A stretch of DNA of 64,000 nt from Plantactinospora alkalitolerans (GCF_015690345.1 NZ_JADPUN010000422.1:62001-126000); one strand, 5' to 3'. Positions 14,279 through 21,955 are shown, counted from the stretch's first letter. The notes: generated by a model from the sequence alone, not told the origin. Numbers and translations are program-made.

Positions 14279-14548
14279 TTACGCCTCCAACTTGCAAGCC
14301 GAGATGTCCGCCCACTCGCCGAGGCGTCGTGAGAAGTACGCCTCCGCCGCCTCGTTGTCGTCCTCCGGCGGCTCTGTCGGTAGATCCGGGTGGTCGGCCG
14401 ACAGGGCCTCCCACTCATCCCGGGCGTACCCCGCCTTCGCCTTCAAGGCCCCCTCGGGGGTCAGGTGTGTGGTGACGAACTTGCCGTACTCGTTCACGTA
14501 CACCACCACGTGCACCTCGGCGCCGATCGGCGCCACCATGTTGCCCAT
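14279..14548 (-). CDS. Acidic hypothetical protein (89 aa)
   Basis: ATG at 14548 eight bases after GGAGG. A short beta hairpin (EVHVVVYVNEYGKFVTTHL) is followed by an acidic helix pair (LPTEPPEDDNEAAEAYFSRRL). Small, acidic and single-domain; function unknown. Confidence 0.75.
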   Translation of the reverse strand: MGNMVAPIGAEVHVVVYVNEYGKFVTTHLTPEGALKAKAGYARDEWEALSADHPDLPTEPPEDDNEAAEAYFSRRLGEWADISACKLEA

Positions 14549-14570
14549 GACCCTGCCTCCGATCTTCCCG

Positions 14571-14613
14571 CCGCACCGCGCGGCCGGCGGCGTCTCGCCC
14601 GGCGTACCGGGCG
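14571..14613 (-). repeat. Intergenic hairpin element, family B
   Basis: CCGC/GCGG side hairpin and CGCCCGG cgta CCGGGCG (14596-14613). It differs from the copy at 14218 by a base pair inserted in both arms. Confidence 0.75.
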
Positions 14614-14620
14614 AGCACCG

Positions 14621-14899
14621 TCACCCCTCGCGAAGCTCGATCTTGCGCACAATCCGTAGCGGAAACGCCATGACTCGGTCGTTGCCGCTGCCCTCGCAGA
14701 GCAGCACGAGGATGTAGCCGAGATTGCTACCGCCCCACCCGTGCGCCAGAGCCACTACAAATCCGGTGAAGCTCTCGCGCAGCGAGGCGCTGCCGCTCCA
14801 GTCGGCCGTTACGACCACCGTCTTTTCCACGAACTGCGCGGCGTGACGCGCCCTCTCGTCGACCGACATGCTTCCCATTTGACGCTCTCGACCAGCCAT
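14621..14899 (-). CDS. Hypothetical protein (92 aa)
   Basis: ATG at 14899 six bases after GGAGG. An N-terminal helix (VDERARHAAQFVEKT) precedes beta strands (YILVLLCEGSGNDRVMAFPL). The last residues IELREG share the -REG ending also found at 23018 and 23290, all next to family B elements. Confidence 0.75.
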   Translation of the reverse strand: MAGRERQMGSMSVDERARHAAQFVEKTVVVTADWSGSASLRESFTGFVVALAHGWGGSNLGYILVLLCEGSGNDRVMAFPLRIVRKIELREG

Positions 14900-14915
14900 G
14901 GCGAACCTCCGATTT

Positions 14916-14970
14916 CGCCGGACCATCCGGCGATGGCACCCGCCCTCCCCCGTCCGGGCGAGCACCATCG
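14916..14970 (-). repeat. Intergenic hairpin element, family C, with competing stems
   Basis: CGCCGGA cca TCCGGCG (14916-14932) shares two bases with CGATGG/CCATCG (14931-14936, 14965-14970), which encloses CGCCC/GGGCG. The two folds compete for those bases. Confidence 0.8.
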
Positions 14971-14979
14971 GCGCACGGG

Positions 14980-15654
14980 TCAGTTGTGGCCGTCGTAGCC
15001 GGCCTCGATCGCCTCCAGCAGGTCGCCGATCCGCCCGTCCCCGCACTCGCGCAGGATTCGGCCGAGCGACAGCGCCACCCACGCCTCGTCACGAATCCGA
15101 GCCTCCGGGCCGACCTCTTCGCCGTCCCAGCCGAGACTCGCGACGATCTTCATCTCGACCATCGGCGCCATGTCCCCGTCCGACCGGCACAGCCCGGCGA
15201 GGGCGTTGCCGAGGACCAGCGCGCCGTCGCGGAAGTTGCGGGCGTGGTGCGCCGCCCACCTGCCCCCGCACGGGTCCGGGGTGTCCCACTCCGGACCCCA
15301 GGTGTAGTACGCCCGCTTGAAGGCGTTCACCGCCCGGATGCCGCACCGCTCGCGCGGCATCCGCACCTCGGCCAGCGCGGCGCGGGCGGCCTCGTCCTGC
15401 TTGCTCCAGTCCGGGTCGAAATCGGTCCGCAGGTAGTACATCAGCCCGGGTACCGCGTGCTCCGCGCGGAACTGCTCCAGCGCCCGGAGGCCGTCGGCCC
15501 GGTTGCCTCCCCGCGGCACGTACGCGTCCGTCCGCTCGTACGCACCCTTGCCCAGCTTCTCGACCCCGATGGCGCGCAGCAGCTCGCCCCCCTCCCGCAG
15601 CGCCGACGCCGCCGCGACCGGATCGGTCACGTCCTCCACGATTACGTAGACCAT
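14980..15654 (-). CDS. Hypothetical protein (224 aa)
   Basis: ATG at 15654 after GGAAGG. One of the larger products of the array: VYVIVEDVTDPVAAASAL at the start, a Tyr/Asp-rich middle (LMYYLRTDFDPDWSKQDEAARAA), and a helical end. Cysteines at RERCGI, PDPCGG and LCRSD are spaced too widely for a simple zinc ribbon. No family recognised. Confidence 0.75.
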   Translation of the reverse strand: MVYVIVEDVTDPVAAASALREGGELLRAIGVEKLGKGAYERTDAYVPRGGNRADGLRALEQFRAEHAVPGLMYYLRTDFDPDWSKQDEAARAALAEVRMPRERCGIRAVNAFKRAYYTWGPEWDTPDPCGGRWAAHHARNFRDGALVLGNALAGLCRSDGDMAPMVEMKIVASLGWDGEEVGPEARIRDEAWVALSLGRILRECGDGRIGDLLEAIEAGYDGHN

Positions 15655-15673
15655 TGCTGGCACCTTCCTTCGC

Positions 15674-15724
15674 CGAACCGTTCGACGATGGCGGTCGCCG
15701 GACCGAAGCCCGGCGGCCACCATC
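15674..15724 (-). repeat. Intergenic hairpin element, family D
   Basis: CGAAC c GTTCG (15674-15684) next to a long stem GATGG..CGCCGG/CCGGCG..CCATC (15687-15724) with one mismatch and one G-T pair. Confidence 0.8.
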
Positions 15725-15739
15725 ACTCGTGCGGGGCGA

Positions 15740-16156
15740 TCAAGCGGGCACGAAGAACAGGCGCACCCGCTGGTGCCTAACCCTGTAGAGCGCCATGGAG
15801 TCCATCCACCAGCACTCACGGCCGTCGGTAGGCTTCACGCCCACGCCGGGCACGTCGTTGTCCTTGTCGCGAAACGCCGCCTCGGTGAACAGCTCGCCCG
15901 TACCGAGGGCGACGACCTCGCCGACCCGGGCCGCCTCCGGTCCGAACCGCCGGGGACCGTCGCTCTCGGACGGTTCGACCACCTCGGCGTACAGCGTGCC
16001 GAGCCGCCCGGCGTGCTCGCCGACGTTCACCTCCACCGGAGCGCTGTCGCCCCTGTTTTCGACCTTGAGGTACGCCAGGCCGTAGCGGTCGGTGTGTCGC
16101 TCACCCGAGTGGCTGGCCAGCACTCCCTCGCCGATCGTGTGTTGCTTCCCTGCCAT
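15740..16156 (-). CDS. Hypothetical protein (138 aa)
   Basis: ATG at 16156 with AGGGG six bases upstream. Beta-rich throughout (GLAYLKVENRGDSAPVEVNV, GRLGTLYAEVVEPSE, VGEVVALGTGELFTE), with a basic end RHQRVRLFFVPA. It looks like a small beta-sandwich or barrel. Function unknown. Confidence 0.75.
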   Translation of the reverse strand: MAGKQHTIGEGVLASHSGERHTDRYGLAYLKVENRGDSAPVEVNVGEHAGRLGTLYAEVVEPSESDGPRRFGPEAARVGEVVALGTGELFTEAAFRDKDNDVPGVGVKPTDGRECWWMDSMALYRVRHQRVRLFFVPA

Positions 16157-16176
16157 GGTCGACCCCTGCCTCCGTG

Positions 16177-16222
16177 CGAGACCTTCGCTCGACGGGGGCG
16201 GACGCCGGACCGGAGCCCGGCG
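16177..16222 (-). repeat. Intergenic hairpin element, family D
   Basis: CGAG/CTCG side hairpin (16177-16180, 16188-16191) and CGCCGG accggagc CCGGCG (16203-16222). Confidence 0.65.
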
Positions 16223-16242
16223 ACCACCCTCACTCGTGCGGA

Positions 16243-16599
16243 CTACTGCGCGGTTCGGCTTACAGCCCGGCCGTCGGCGTCGAGCAGACCGCGATCCTTG
16301 GCCTCCTGGATGGAGGCGGCCCGCATCGCCTCCCGTACCTTGGCGCTGCGCTGGTCAGAATCCAACTCGCTGTACGTTTCGTACATCTCATACAGCGAGT
16401 TGAACAGGGCGGTTCGGTCCCCGCCGTTCCACTCCCAGCCGTGCTGCTCCAGGTAGTCGGCGCACCTACGCGCGTGTGACCTCCACCCGTTGCCCCACAA
16501 CTCCCGGCCGCACGGACAGGGGTGGCGATGGCGGCGAGCGTGGGCACCCGCCCTGGCGCGACGCGCCGCCTCGGCGCCGCCGTCGGTACCCCAGCCCAC
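16243..16599 (-). CDS. Zinc-finger-like protein (118 aa)
   Basis: GTG start at 16599, two bases after the upstream TGA; GAGGAC in the end of that gene serves as ribosome site. An early CPCG, then H and C in WRSHARRC, give a C-x-C-x(11)-H-x(3)-C set that may bind one zinc. The second half is helical and charged (YETYSELDSDQRSAKVREAM). No family recognised. Confidence 0.7.
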   Translation of the reverse strand: MGWGTDGGAEAARRARAGAHARRHRHPCPCGRELWGNGWRSHARRCADYLEQHGWEWNGGDRTALFNSLYEMYETYSELDSDQRSAKVREAMRAASIQEAKDRGLLDADGRAVSRTAQ

Positions 16600-16601
16600 C
16601 G

Positions 16602-16829
16602 TCAGTCCTCGCCCTCGCGGCAGTCGATTACCGTCGCGCCTGCCCGTTCCAGCTTGGCAAGCACGCCTACCCAGTCGCCCTCGGGAACCCGGTAGCGGTC
16701 CACATCTCCCGCCGGGCGAGCCACGTCCAAGACAGCGCTCATCTGGTTGGCTGTGTCGCGCTGGTCCGCGCGGAAGACATACACCTCATCCCCGCTGCCC
16801 AACACGATTAGCCGGCCGTCGTTGTCCAC
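16602..16829 (-). CDS. Small hypothetical protein (75 aa)
   Basis: GTG start at 16829 six bases after GGAGG. One alpha-beta unit: GRLIVLGSGDEVYVFRADQR, then a helix, then GDWVGVLAKLERAGATVIDC. Coupled to the zinc-finger-like gene downstream by a two-base gap. No family recognised. Confidence 0.7.
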   Translation of the reverse strand: MDNDGRLIVLGSGDEVYVFRADQRDTANQMSAVLDVARPAGDVDRYRVPEGDWVGVLAKLERAGATVIDCREGED

Positions 16830-16850
16830 TGTTTGCCTCCGATCAGGTGT

Positions 16851-16892
16851 CCACCGTGGCCACCACCGCGAGCGCCCGGCCCCGTCCGGGCG
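16851..16892 (-). repeat. Intergenic hairpin element, family A
   Basis: CCAC c GTGG (16851-16859) and CGCCCGG ccccgt CCGGGCG (16873-16892). Confidence 0.75.
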
Positions 16893-16904
16893 CCACGGAA
16901 GCAG

Positions 16905-17216
16905 TCAGCAGCGGCCGTCGACGCGGTAGCTGCCGACGGCGACCGCCCCGTCCGGGAAGGTCACCGTGACCGAGCGGTCCGACCAGTTGTCGGCGTTGTA
17001 CTCGCCCCGCTCGACCTTGACCTCCAGCGGTACCGGCTTGCCGGCGTCGTCGAGCCCATACGGCTGCGGAGCCCCACCGAGGTCCGCGTATCCGTGGTCG
17101 AGATCCGAGAAGATCTTGGCCACGTCCTGCACGGTTCCGTGCTCGGAGTGCCAGTCCCCGCCCGCGTTGTAGATGATGATCATGCGCCGGTCTTCGGCGT
17201 ACATGGTCGTGGACAT
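16905..17216 (-). CDS. Hypothetical protein (103 aa)
   Basis: ATG at 17216 after GGAGATC. Opens with TMYAEDRRMIIIYNAGGDWH, has a Gly/Asp-rich middle and ends in beta strands (RSVTVTFPDGAVAVGSYRV). Probably a small beta-rich soluble protein; no family recognised. Confidence 0.7.
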   Translation of the reverse strand: MSTTMYAEDRRMIIIYNAGGDWHSEHGTVQDVAKIFSDLDHGYADLGGAPQPYGLDDAGKPVPLEVKVERGEYNADNWSDRSVTVTFPDGAVAVGSYRVDGRC

Positions 17217-17230
17217 CTCGATCTCCGATC

Positions 17231-17291
17231 CGTCGCCACCGTGACGACCACCGCGCCCACCCGGCCGGAGTCGGGGGAGCACGGAAGCGGT
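17231..17291 (-). repeat. Intergenic hairpin element, family A
   Basis: CGTC/GACG side hairpin (17231-17234, 17243-17246), ACCGC/GCGGT outer stem (17250-17254, 17287-17291), CCCG/CGGG inside. Confidence 0.7.
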
Positions 17292-17758
17292 CAGGAGCCG
17301 AACACCTCGGGGTGCGTGTGCTTCCACTCGGTCCACGGTCCCTCCGTGGCCTCGGAGTGCAGGGGGTCCATGGCGTCGACCAGCGTCAGCGATGACCTGT
17401 GCATGCGCCGGTTGCGTGGGCCCCCACCCGAGTACTCCGACCACCGACGCCTCTTGTAGCTCCAGTCGCCGTCGGCCCACTTCCGGAAGATGACACCGTT
17501 CGTGGCGCCGTCGACGTCGAGCAGCCTGCGTTCCATGCGCGCGATCCAGCTCGTGTTGTACCAACGCTGCTTCCACTCGGCGAGGTACGACGCCAGCATG
17601 GCCGCCTCGCGCTCCGTCGGACGTTCGGCCGAGTCGTAGTCGAACGCGACCAGGAACGGCCAGCCCGCCCACTGGTGGGTCACCGCGATGCGTCGAGCGG
17701 TCAGCGGGTCGTCCCGCCGAGCTTCGACCCCGAACGGCCACGGGTCGTCGTTGCCCAT
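17291..17758 (-). CDS. Hypothetical protein (155 aa)
   Basis: ATG at 17758 after GAAGAGG. Starts GNDDPWPFGVEARRDDP, contains an RRLLDVDGATNGVIFRKW segment and is rich in Trp and Arg toward the end (RRRWSEYSGGGPRNRRMHR). A nucleic-acid-binding role would fit the basic patch, without proof. Confidence 0.7.
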   Translation of the reverse strand: MGNDDPWPFGVEARRDDPLTARRIAVTHQWAGWPFLVAFDYDSAERPTEREAAMLASYLAEWKQRWYNTSWIARMERRLLDVDGATNGVIFRKWADGDWSYKRRRWSEYSGGGPRNRRMHRSSLTLVDAMDPLHSEATEGPWTEWKHTHPEVFGS

Positions 17759-17774
17759 ACCCAACCTCTTCCCT

Positions 17775-17818
17775 GTCACCGCTCTGGCGACTTCCGCGCC
17801 CACCCGGCCGAGGCCGGG
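17775..17818 (-). repeat. Intergenic hairpin element, family A
   Basis: Main stem CCCGGCC ga GGCCGGG (17803-17818) and a weak GTC/GAC side arm. The outer GCGGT has become ACCGT. Confidence 0.65.
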
Positions 17819-17833
17819 GGAGCACGGGAACCG

Positions 17834-18562
17834 TCAGGCGGCCCTGGCGGGTTCGCCCCGCACAGCGGCCATAAGATGTCCTCCGATGTACTCGGTGTAC
17901 CTCGGAGGAATCGCCTCGCAGACCTCGCGGATGGTGCCCATCCAGGGCACATCCATTTCGAGCGCAGCTCGCTCGCGCCACGCCTTGCTGTGCTTGCCGC
18001 CATGAATGGACATGAACGGCGCTTCGGGTGTCGGGAGGTAGCCGTTTCTGGTGCAGCGTTCTCGGTGCGGCAGGTGGGTCGGCTGCGGAAGGTGCCAGTT
18101 CGTTTCAAATGAACGATGGCGGTACACGCGCAGCCCCACCTCAGCCATAGCTCCGCATAACAGCGTGGGGTTTCGCAGCGGGGCTTGCGGTACGTTTTCG
18201 ATCACGTACGGCAATCCGGTTGCGGCGAACGCTTCCCTCGTCCGGTCTACCAGATCGGGATACACCTTCTTGTTATAGGCATTCAAGGGGCTGTACGCCT
18301 GACAGGGGGGGGAGCCGTGAAGGGCGGCAGGGTGAAATTGGGCCAGTAGTTGCGGCAGGAGGTGGAACGCGTCGCCTTGAAAGAACGGGAACGGGTTTCG
18401 GGGCTGCGGCTCGATGTCTACCGCGACAACTCGAAACCCGGCACGGTGGTAACCCATCCCTGCCCCGGACGCACACGAGAACAGTTCGAGCACCACGGGG
18501 GCGTTCGACGCGACCGCGACGGCACTCTCAGGGTTGACCACCCCGAGAGTATCTCCGCTCAC
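17834..18562 (-). CDS. DNA C5-cytosine methyltransferase
   Basis: 242 residues from GTG 18562, overlapping the upstream TGA as GTGA. C5-methyltransferase motifs appear in order: motif I LFSCASGAGMGYHRAGF with following VVAVDIEPQ, motif IV GSPPCQAYSPLN with the catalytic Cys, motif VI YVIENVPQ, and motif VIII RVYRHRSFETN. The C-terminal motifs IX-X are compact, as in small phage enzymes. It methylates cytosine in DNA using S-adenosylmethionine, most likely to protect phage DNA from host restriction. No partner nuclease is adjacent. Confidence 0.92.
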   Translation of the reverse strand: MSGDTLGVVNPESAVAVASNAPVVLELFSCASGAGMGYHRAGFRVVAVDIEPQPRNPFPFFQGDAFHLLPQLLAQFHPAALHGSPPCQAYSPLNAYNKKVYPDLVDRTREAFAATGLPYVIENVPQAPLRNPTLLCGAMAEVGLRVYRHRSFETNWHLPQPTHLPHRERCTRNGYLPTPEAPFMSIHGGKHSKAWRERAALEMDVPWMGTIREVCEAIPPRYTEYIGGHLMAAVRGEPARAA

Positions 18563-18909
18563 TCCGACAGCCTTTCCTCGTCGAGGGAATCGTGCGCAGC
18601 TACGAGGTCTCGCTCGTGCTCGTGCGCCCACTGAGCAACGATCGGCGTCGTGCGCCACCCGCCGCCGTCCCCGGCGACTCCGTGAAGAGACCACGTCTCG
18701 CCATCGGTCAGCAACATCTCCAGTAGGTCTATCAACGCTTGCCGTTCGCAGGCGGGAAGCGGGCGAGACGCGAGGCGCAACCCCTTGTACTCGCCCTCGC
18801 AAGCCACCCCTCTGCTTATCAGGCTCCAGGCCCAGCTTCCCCCGGCATCGCCGACCGTTGCCCGCAACGACGCGCGCAGCTTCGCCGAGCCGACCGTTAT
18901 CTCGCGCAT
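18559..18909 (-). CDS. Hypothetical protein upstream of the methyltransferase (116 aa)
   Basis: ATG at 18909 after GGAAGGAA. Begins REITVGSAKLRASLRATVG and has helical acidic segments (LIDLLEMLLTDGETW, AHEHERDLVAAHDSL). It is translationally coupled to the methyltransferase, so the two may act together, but no family was recognised. Confidence 0.7.
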   Translation of the reverse strand: MREITVGSAKLRASLRATVGDAGGSWAWSLISRGVACEGEYKGLRLASRPLPACERQALIDLLEMLLTDGETWSLHGVAGDGGGWRTTPIVAQWAHEHERDLVAAHDSLDEERLSE

Positions 18910-18930
18910 AGCCCATTCCTTCCTTGCGCC

Positions 18931-18975
18931 CGCCACCCTGGCGACCCCCGCCACGGCCCGGGACTTGACCGGGCC
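18931..18975 (-). repeat. Intergenic hairpin element, family A variant
   Basis: CGCCA ccc TGGCG (18931-18943) and GGCCCGG gacttga CCGGGCC (18955-18975); the tail reads GTGGTCA rather than GCGGTCA. Confidence 0.75.
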
Positions 18976-18987
18976 GGACGGTAGTGG

Positions 18988-19869
18988 TCAGGTGCGGTTG
19001 TACTCGCGGACCTTCCGGTCCACTCGGGGCTGGAGTCGAGCGACGATCTCCTCCACCGTGACGCCCGCCTTAGCGGCCAACGCCTCGGCGATGACCTTCG
19101 CGTGCGCCCGGTTCTCGGCCGCCGTGTTGCCCCAGGTCGCGGCGTATTCCATGTACCGTACGTAGTTGTTCTGAGCAGTCACGACCGTCCGGATGACCTC
19201 GCCGTCGACCCGGAGCACGCTGCCGTCCGGAGCGCCGATCAACTTCGGGTCCTCGATCCGCGCTTTCTGGTCGGCGTCCAGCTTCTTGCGCTCGTGCGGG
19301 TGCTTCCGCAGGTACCCGAGCGGGGTTATCGACACCCCACGTGCGCCGCACTCGCAACTGCCGGTCACGTAGGCCCTGCGCCAGTCCACGCCGCCCTGGA
19401 CCGGGGTCCGGTTGGGGCAGTCGCCGGACGCCTCCTGCTCGGCCACCCCGGCGGTCCCCGGCGTGCGAAACGCCGGCAGGGTCGGCGCGGCCGGCACGCA
19501 CACCGTGCACACGTGCCAGCCGCGCAGCACCACCACCTGCTCGCCGGTCATGTCTGACGCGGCCGGGTACAGGTTGCGCTCGGTGCTCGGCCACAGGGTG
19601 TTGCACTCCTTGTACTCGCGGTGGATGTGCCCGTTCGGCACCCAGTACCACCGGGGCCACTGACGCCTGGCGTATGCCAGCTCCAGCGGCTCGGACTCGG
19701 CCTCCAGGCGGGCGTACGCCAGCTCCGCCTCGGCCTGCTGGTCGGGCGTGGCGCCCTTCGCCTCCAGCACCGCCATCTCGCGGGCCATCGCCCACGCCAG
19801 CTCGACCAGGCGCGCGTCGATCTCGGCGGGCGTGCTGTCCGGGGTCACCTCGGGTCTCGTATCGGTCAT
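18988..19869 (-). CDS. Conserved actinophage-type hypothetical protein (293 aa)
   Basis: ATG at 19869 after TGGAGATC. A charged helical start (EIDARLVELAWAMAREMAVLE) leads to YWVPNGHIHREYKECNTLW and HVCTVC, a His/Cys cluster that recurs, from memory, in many actinophage proteins of unknown role (pattern NGHIH..C..., C-x-V-C). A second cysteine group is CECGARG. The C-terminal third is helical. The clusters may bind zinc. Confidence 0.75.
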   Translation of the reverse strand: MTDTRPEVTPDSTPAEIDARLVELAWAMAREMAVLEAKGATPDQQAEAELAYARLEAESEPLELAYARRQWPRWYWVPNGHIHREYKECNTLWPSTERNLYPAASDMTGEQVVVLRGWHVCTVCVPAAPTLPAFRTPGTAGVAEQEASGDCPNRTPVQGGVDWRRAYVTGSCECGARGVSITPLGYLRKHPHERKKLDADQKARIEDPKLIGAPDGSVLRVDGEVIRTVVTAQNNYVRYMEYAATWGNTAAENRAHAKVIAEALAAKAGVTVEEIVARLQPRVDRKVREYNRT

Positions 19870-19894
19870 CGTGATCTCCAGTCGTACGGACGTT

Positions 19895-19953
19895 CGCCAC
19901 CCTGGCGACTTCCGCAGCCGCCCGGCAGTGAGCCGGGCAACCACGGGAGCGGT
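19895..19953 (-). repeat. Intergenic hairpin element, family A
   Basis: CGCCA ccc TGGCG (19895-19907), CCGC/GCGG outer (19912-19915, 19949-19952), GCCCGGC agtga GCCGGGC (19920-19938). Confidence 0.8.
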
Positions 19954-19957
19954 CAGG

Positions 19958-20359
19958 TCAGCCCCACGTGCCATCGGGGTTCGGGCCACGAAGCAGCTCG
20001 ATCTCCACGGCGTGGCCCGCCGACATCAGCGCGTGCACCGCCCACGCCGACGCGTGCGGGTGGTCCTCGCGCCACCCGCCGACGCTGTACGACCGGACCT
20101 CGTCGGCGTGCTCGTCGTACCGGTAGCCGGCCGGCAGCTCGTCGCGGTCGTAGTCGTACAGGTTGACCCACCCGGCCGGCGTCTTGATGTACCAACCGTG
20201 CGAGAGGTCCGGGCCGCTGTCGAGCACCTGGTACGGCGGGCCGAACGTCGCCCGTAGCGCGGCGTACGTCGTGAGCAGCCGGGCGCGGAGATCGGTGCTG
20301 TTCAGTTCAGCCCAGCGCGGGCGCTCGGTCACCGTGCCGTCGTCGTTGATGGTGGGCAT
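19958..20359 (-). CDS. Hypothetical protein, paralogue of 20442 (133 aa)
   Basis: ATG at 20359 after AAAGGGGA. Shares with the upstream gene the segment TTYAALRATFGPPYQVL..DLSHGWYIKTPAGWVNLYDYD (there TTYAALVAVFGEPDQRI..DVHAGWQIYTPFDSVVVFDF) and a final EDHPHA/EHPDEA stretch, so the pair arose by tandem duplication. The shape suggests a small alpha-beta domain. Function unknown. Confidence 0.75.
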   Translation of the reverse strand: MPTINDDGTVTERPRWAELNSTDLRARLLTTYAALRATFGPPYQVLDSGPDLSHGWYIKTPAGWVNLYDYDRDELPAGYRYDEHADEVRSYSVGGWREDHPHASAWAVHALMSAGHAVEIELLRGPNPDGTWG

Positions 20360-20377
20360 GGTCAGTCCCCTTTCGTT

Positions 20378-20427
20378 CGCCGAACCGTTCGGCGGTGGCC
20401 GGCGCACCGGTCGCCCGATGCGCCACC
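20378..20427 (-). repeat. Intergenic hairpin element, family D
   Basis: CGCCGAAC c GTTCGGCG is an 8-bp perfect stem (20378-20394) next to GGCGC/GCGCC (20401-20405, 20420-20424) with flanking GGTGG/CCACC. Confidence 0.8.
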
Positions 20428-20441
20428 ATCACCCGCGCGGG

Positions 20442-20834
20442 TCAGTACGTGATGCCCGCGCGGCCAGCGGTCACCTCGACCGGCTGCCCGGCGCGGGCAA
20501 GTGCGAGCACCACCACGGCGAACGCGTGCGGGGCGCCCTCCAGGTGGCCGGATATCGAGTACGGGATCGCCTCGTCGGGGTGCTCGTCGTGCCACCAGCC
20601 GCTCTGGCGCCGCCCGTCGGCCATGAAGTCGAACACGACGACGCTGTCGAACGGCGTGTAGATCTGCCACCCGGCGTGCACGTCGGGCTTGCCGTCGATT
20701 CGCTGGTCCGGCTCGCCGAACACCGCCACCAGCGCGGCGTACGTCGTGAACACCTGGGCGATGATGTTGACCTCGCTCGCATCGAAGCGCACTCGCATCG
20801 GTTCCACCGCGCCGAACGCGTTGATCCTGGCCAC
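20442..20834 (-). CDS. Hypothetical protein, paralogue of 19958 (130 aa)
   Basis: GTG start at 20834 eight bases after GGAGG. See 19958 for the shared core. The N-terminus (ARINAFGAVEPMRVRFDAS) differs, and the spacer element between the copies is family D while the one upstream is family A, so the duplicated unit did not keep its hairpin. Confidence 0.75.
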   Translation of the reverse strand: MARINAFGAVEPMRVRFDASEVNIIAQVFTTYAALVAVFGEPDQRIDGKPDVHAGWQIYTPFDSVVVFDFMADGRRQSGWWHDEHPDEAIPYSISGHLEGAPHAFAVVVLALARAGQPVEVTAGRAGITY

Positions 20835-20855
20835 GTCTCGGCCCTCCCTTCGTGC

Positions 20856-20903
20856 CGCCACCCTGGCGACTTCGGAGCCGCCCGGTCGAGCCGGGCGGAA
20901 CCG
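20856..20903 (-). repeat. Intergenic hairpin element, family A
   Basis: CGCCA ccc TGGCG (20856-20868) and CCGCCCGG tcgag CCGGGCGG (20878-20898), extended by CGG/CCG (20873-20875, 20901-20903). The outer arms differ from ACCGC/GCGGT on both sides. Confidence 0.8.
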
Positions 20904-20909
20904 GAGCGG

Positions 20910-21233
20910 TCAGGGGACGTCGTACCAGCCCCGAGCGATGTGGACTGCGTCGTTCGGCTCGTTGCTGACGGTGACTCGTACGCGGTTGCCCGCCACGCGG
21001 GGCGTGAGCAGCCACGCGCGGATCAGCTCGTCACCACGGCGTACGTACACGGCCTGCACGCGCCGTCGGTCGTCGTCCGGCTCGCTGTGCCACCGGGCGA
21101 ACCGCTGGCACAGCGACATGATGTCGGTCACCGACGCGCCGTCATCCCACAGGACGACCAGCTCCTCGTCGGCCCCGGCCCGCTCGATCGTTACGTCACC
21201 TTCGGTGCGCGTGCTGTTCTCGTCCCTCTCCAC
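20910..21233 (-). CDS. Hypothetical protein (107 aa)
   Basis: GTG start at 21233 after GGAAGGGAG. Begins ERDENSTRTEGDVTIERAG, with strand-helix alternation (EELVVLWDDGASVTDIMSLC, VQAVYVRRGDELIRAWLL). No family recognised. Confidence 0.7.
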   Translation of the reverse strand: MERDENSTRTEGDVTIERAGADEELVVLWDDGASVTDIMSLCQRFARWHSEPDDDRRRVQAVYVRRGDELIRAWLLTPRVAGNRVRVTVSNEPNDAVHIARGWYDVP

Positions 21234-21248
21234 AGTGCTCCCTTCCGG

Positions 21249-21306
21249 CGCCAACCTGGCGACCACCGCCACGGCCCGTACGAGACGGGCCGGACGGGTA
21301 GTGGTC
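21249..21306 (-). repeat. Intergenic hairpin element, family A variant
   Basis: CGCCA/TGGCG (21249-21253, 21257-21261), GGCCCGT acgag ACGGGCC (21273-21291) and an outer stem GACCAC/GTGGTC (21261-21266, 21301-21306) replacing ACCGC/GCGGT on both sides. Confidence 0.8.
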
Positions 21307-21511
21307 AGGAACGACGTTCCGCACTCACCCGGACCTCGGTGCCCTGGCTGATGCCGTACACGTCCACGGTGAGACTCCCGTCGGGCATGTTCGTGATGTT
21401 GATCAGGCACCCCTGACCGTTGCCGGTGTTGCTCGACACCTCCACGATTCGCTCGTCCGGCCCGGTGTAAGCGTTCGCGACGCACTTCGTGATGACCCTG
21501 GGCTTGGGCAT
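21305..21511 (-). CDS. Small hypothetical protein (68 aa)
   Basis: ATG at 21511 after GGAGGAGGGG. Beta-rich with one cysteine near the start (ITKCVANAYTG) and one in the middle (GCLINITNMPDGSLTVDVYG). Likely a single small domain; function unknown. Confidence 0.7.
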   Translation of the reverse strand: MPKPRVITKCVANAYTGPDERIVEVSSNTGNGQGCLINITNMPDGSLTVDVYGISQGTEVRVSAERRS

Positions 21512-21526
21512 GATCGGCCCCTCCTC

Positions 21527-21577
21527 CGTCGAACCGCTCGACGGTGGCGGTCGCCGGACCGAAGCCCGGCGGCCACC
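21527..21577 (-). repeat. Intergenic hairpin element, family D
   Basis: CGTCGA/TCGACG (21527-21532, 21538-21543), CGCCGG/CCGGCG (21552-21557, 21566-21571), GGTGG/CCACC outer stem. Confidence 0.75.
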
Positions 21578-21595
21578 ATCACCCGAGCGGGGTGG

Positions 21596-21955
21596 TCAGC
21601 AGGTGCACGGCCCGTACAGCGGCGCCTCGCCCTCGGCGGGGAGGTCCTTCGGGCCGTGGCCGTAGTGCCGCCAGTAGAAGACGGCCGTGTCGCTGGTCGC
21701 CTTGTCTCGGGCGTCAACCTCCGGGTACGCCTCGATCGTGAGGTCGCCCTCGCAGTACAACACCCGCCCGTACACCCCGTCGTCGTAGTGCGCCACGATG
21801 ACGTACGGCCAGTTGCCGAGATCCCAGCCGTCGGAGCCCCACACGCCGACCGCGTACCAGCCACCGGCGAGGCCGCCCATCCAGTCGTACCCGCTGCCGA
21901 CGTAGCTGTAGGGCAGGGCGGGCAGCAGGGCCACCAACGCGTCGTCGCTCTCCAT
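21596..21955 (-). CDS. Trp/Tyr-rich hypothetical protein (119 aa)
   Basis: ATG at 21955 after GGAGATC. Unusually aromatic (SYVGSGYDWMGGLAGGWYAV, GSDGWDLGNWPYVIVAHYDD) and ending PLYGPCTC. The aromatic pattern resembles beta-strand proteins. No family recognised. Confidence 0.75.
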   Translation of the reverse strand: MESDDALVALLPALPYSYVGSGYDWMGGLAGGWYAVGVWGSDGWDLGNWPYVIVAHYDDGVYGRVLYCEGDLTIEAYPEVDARDKATSDTAVFYWRHYGHGPKDLPAEGEAPLYGPCTC

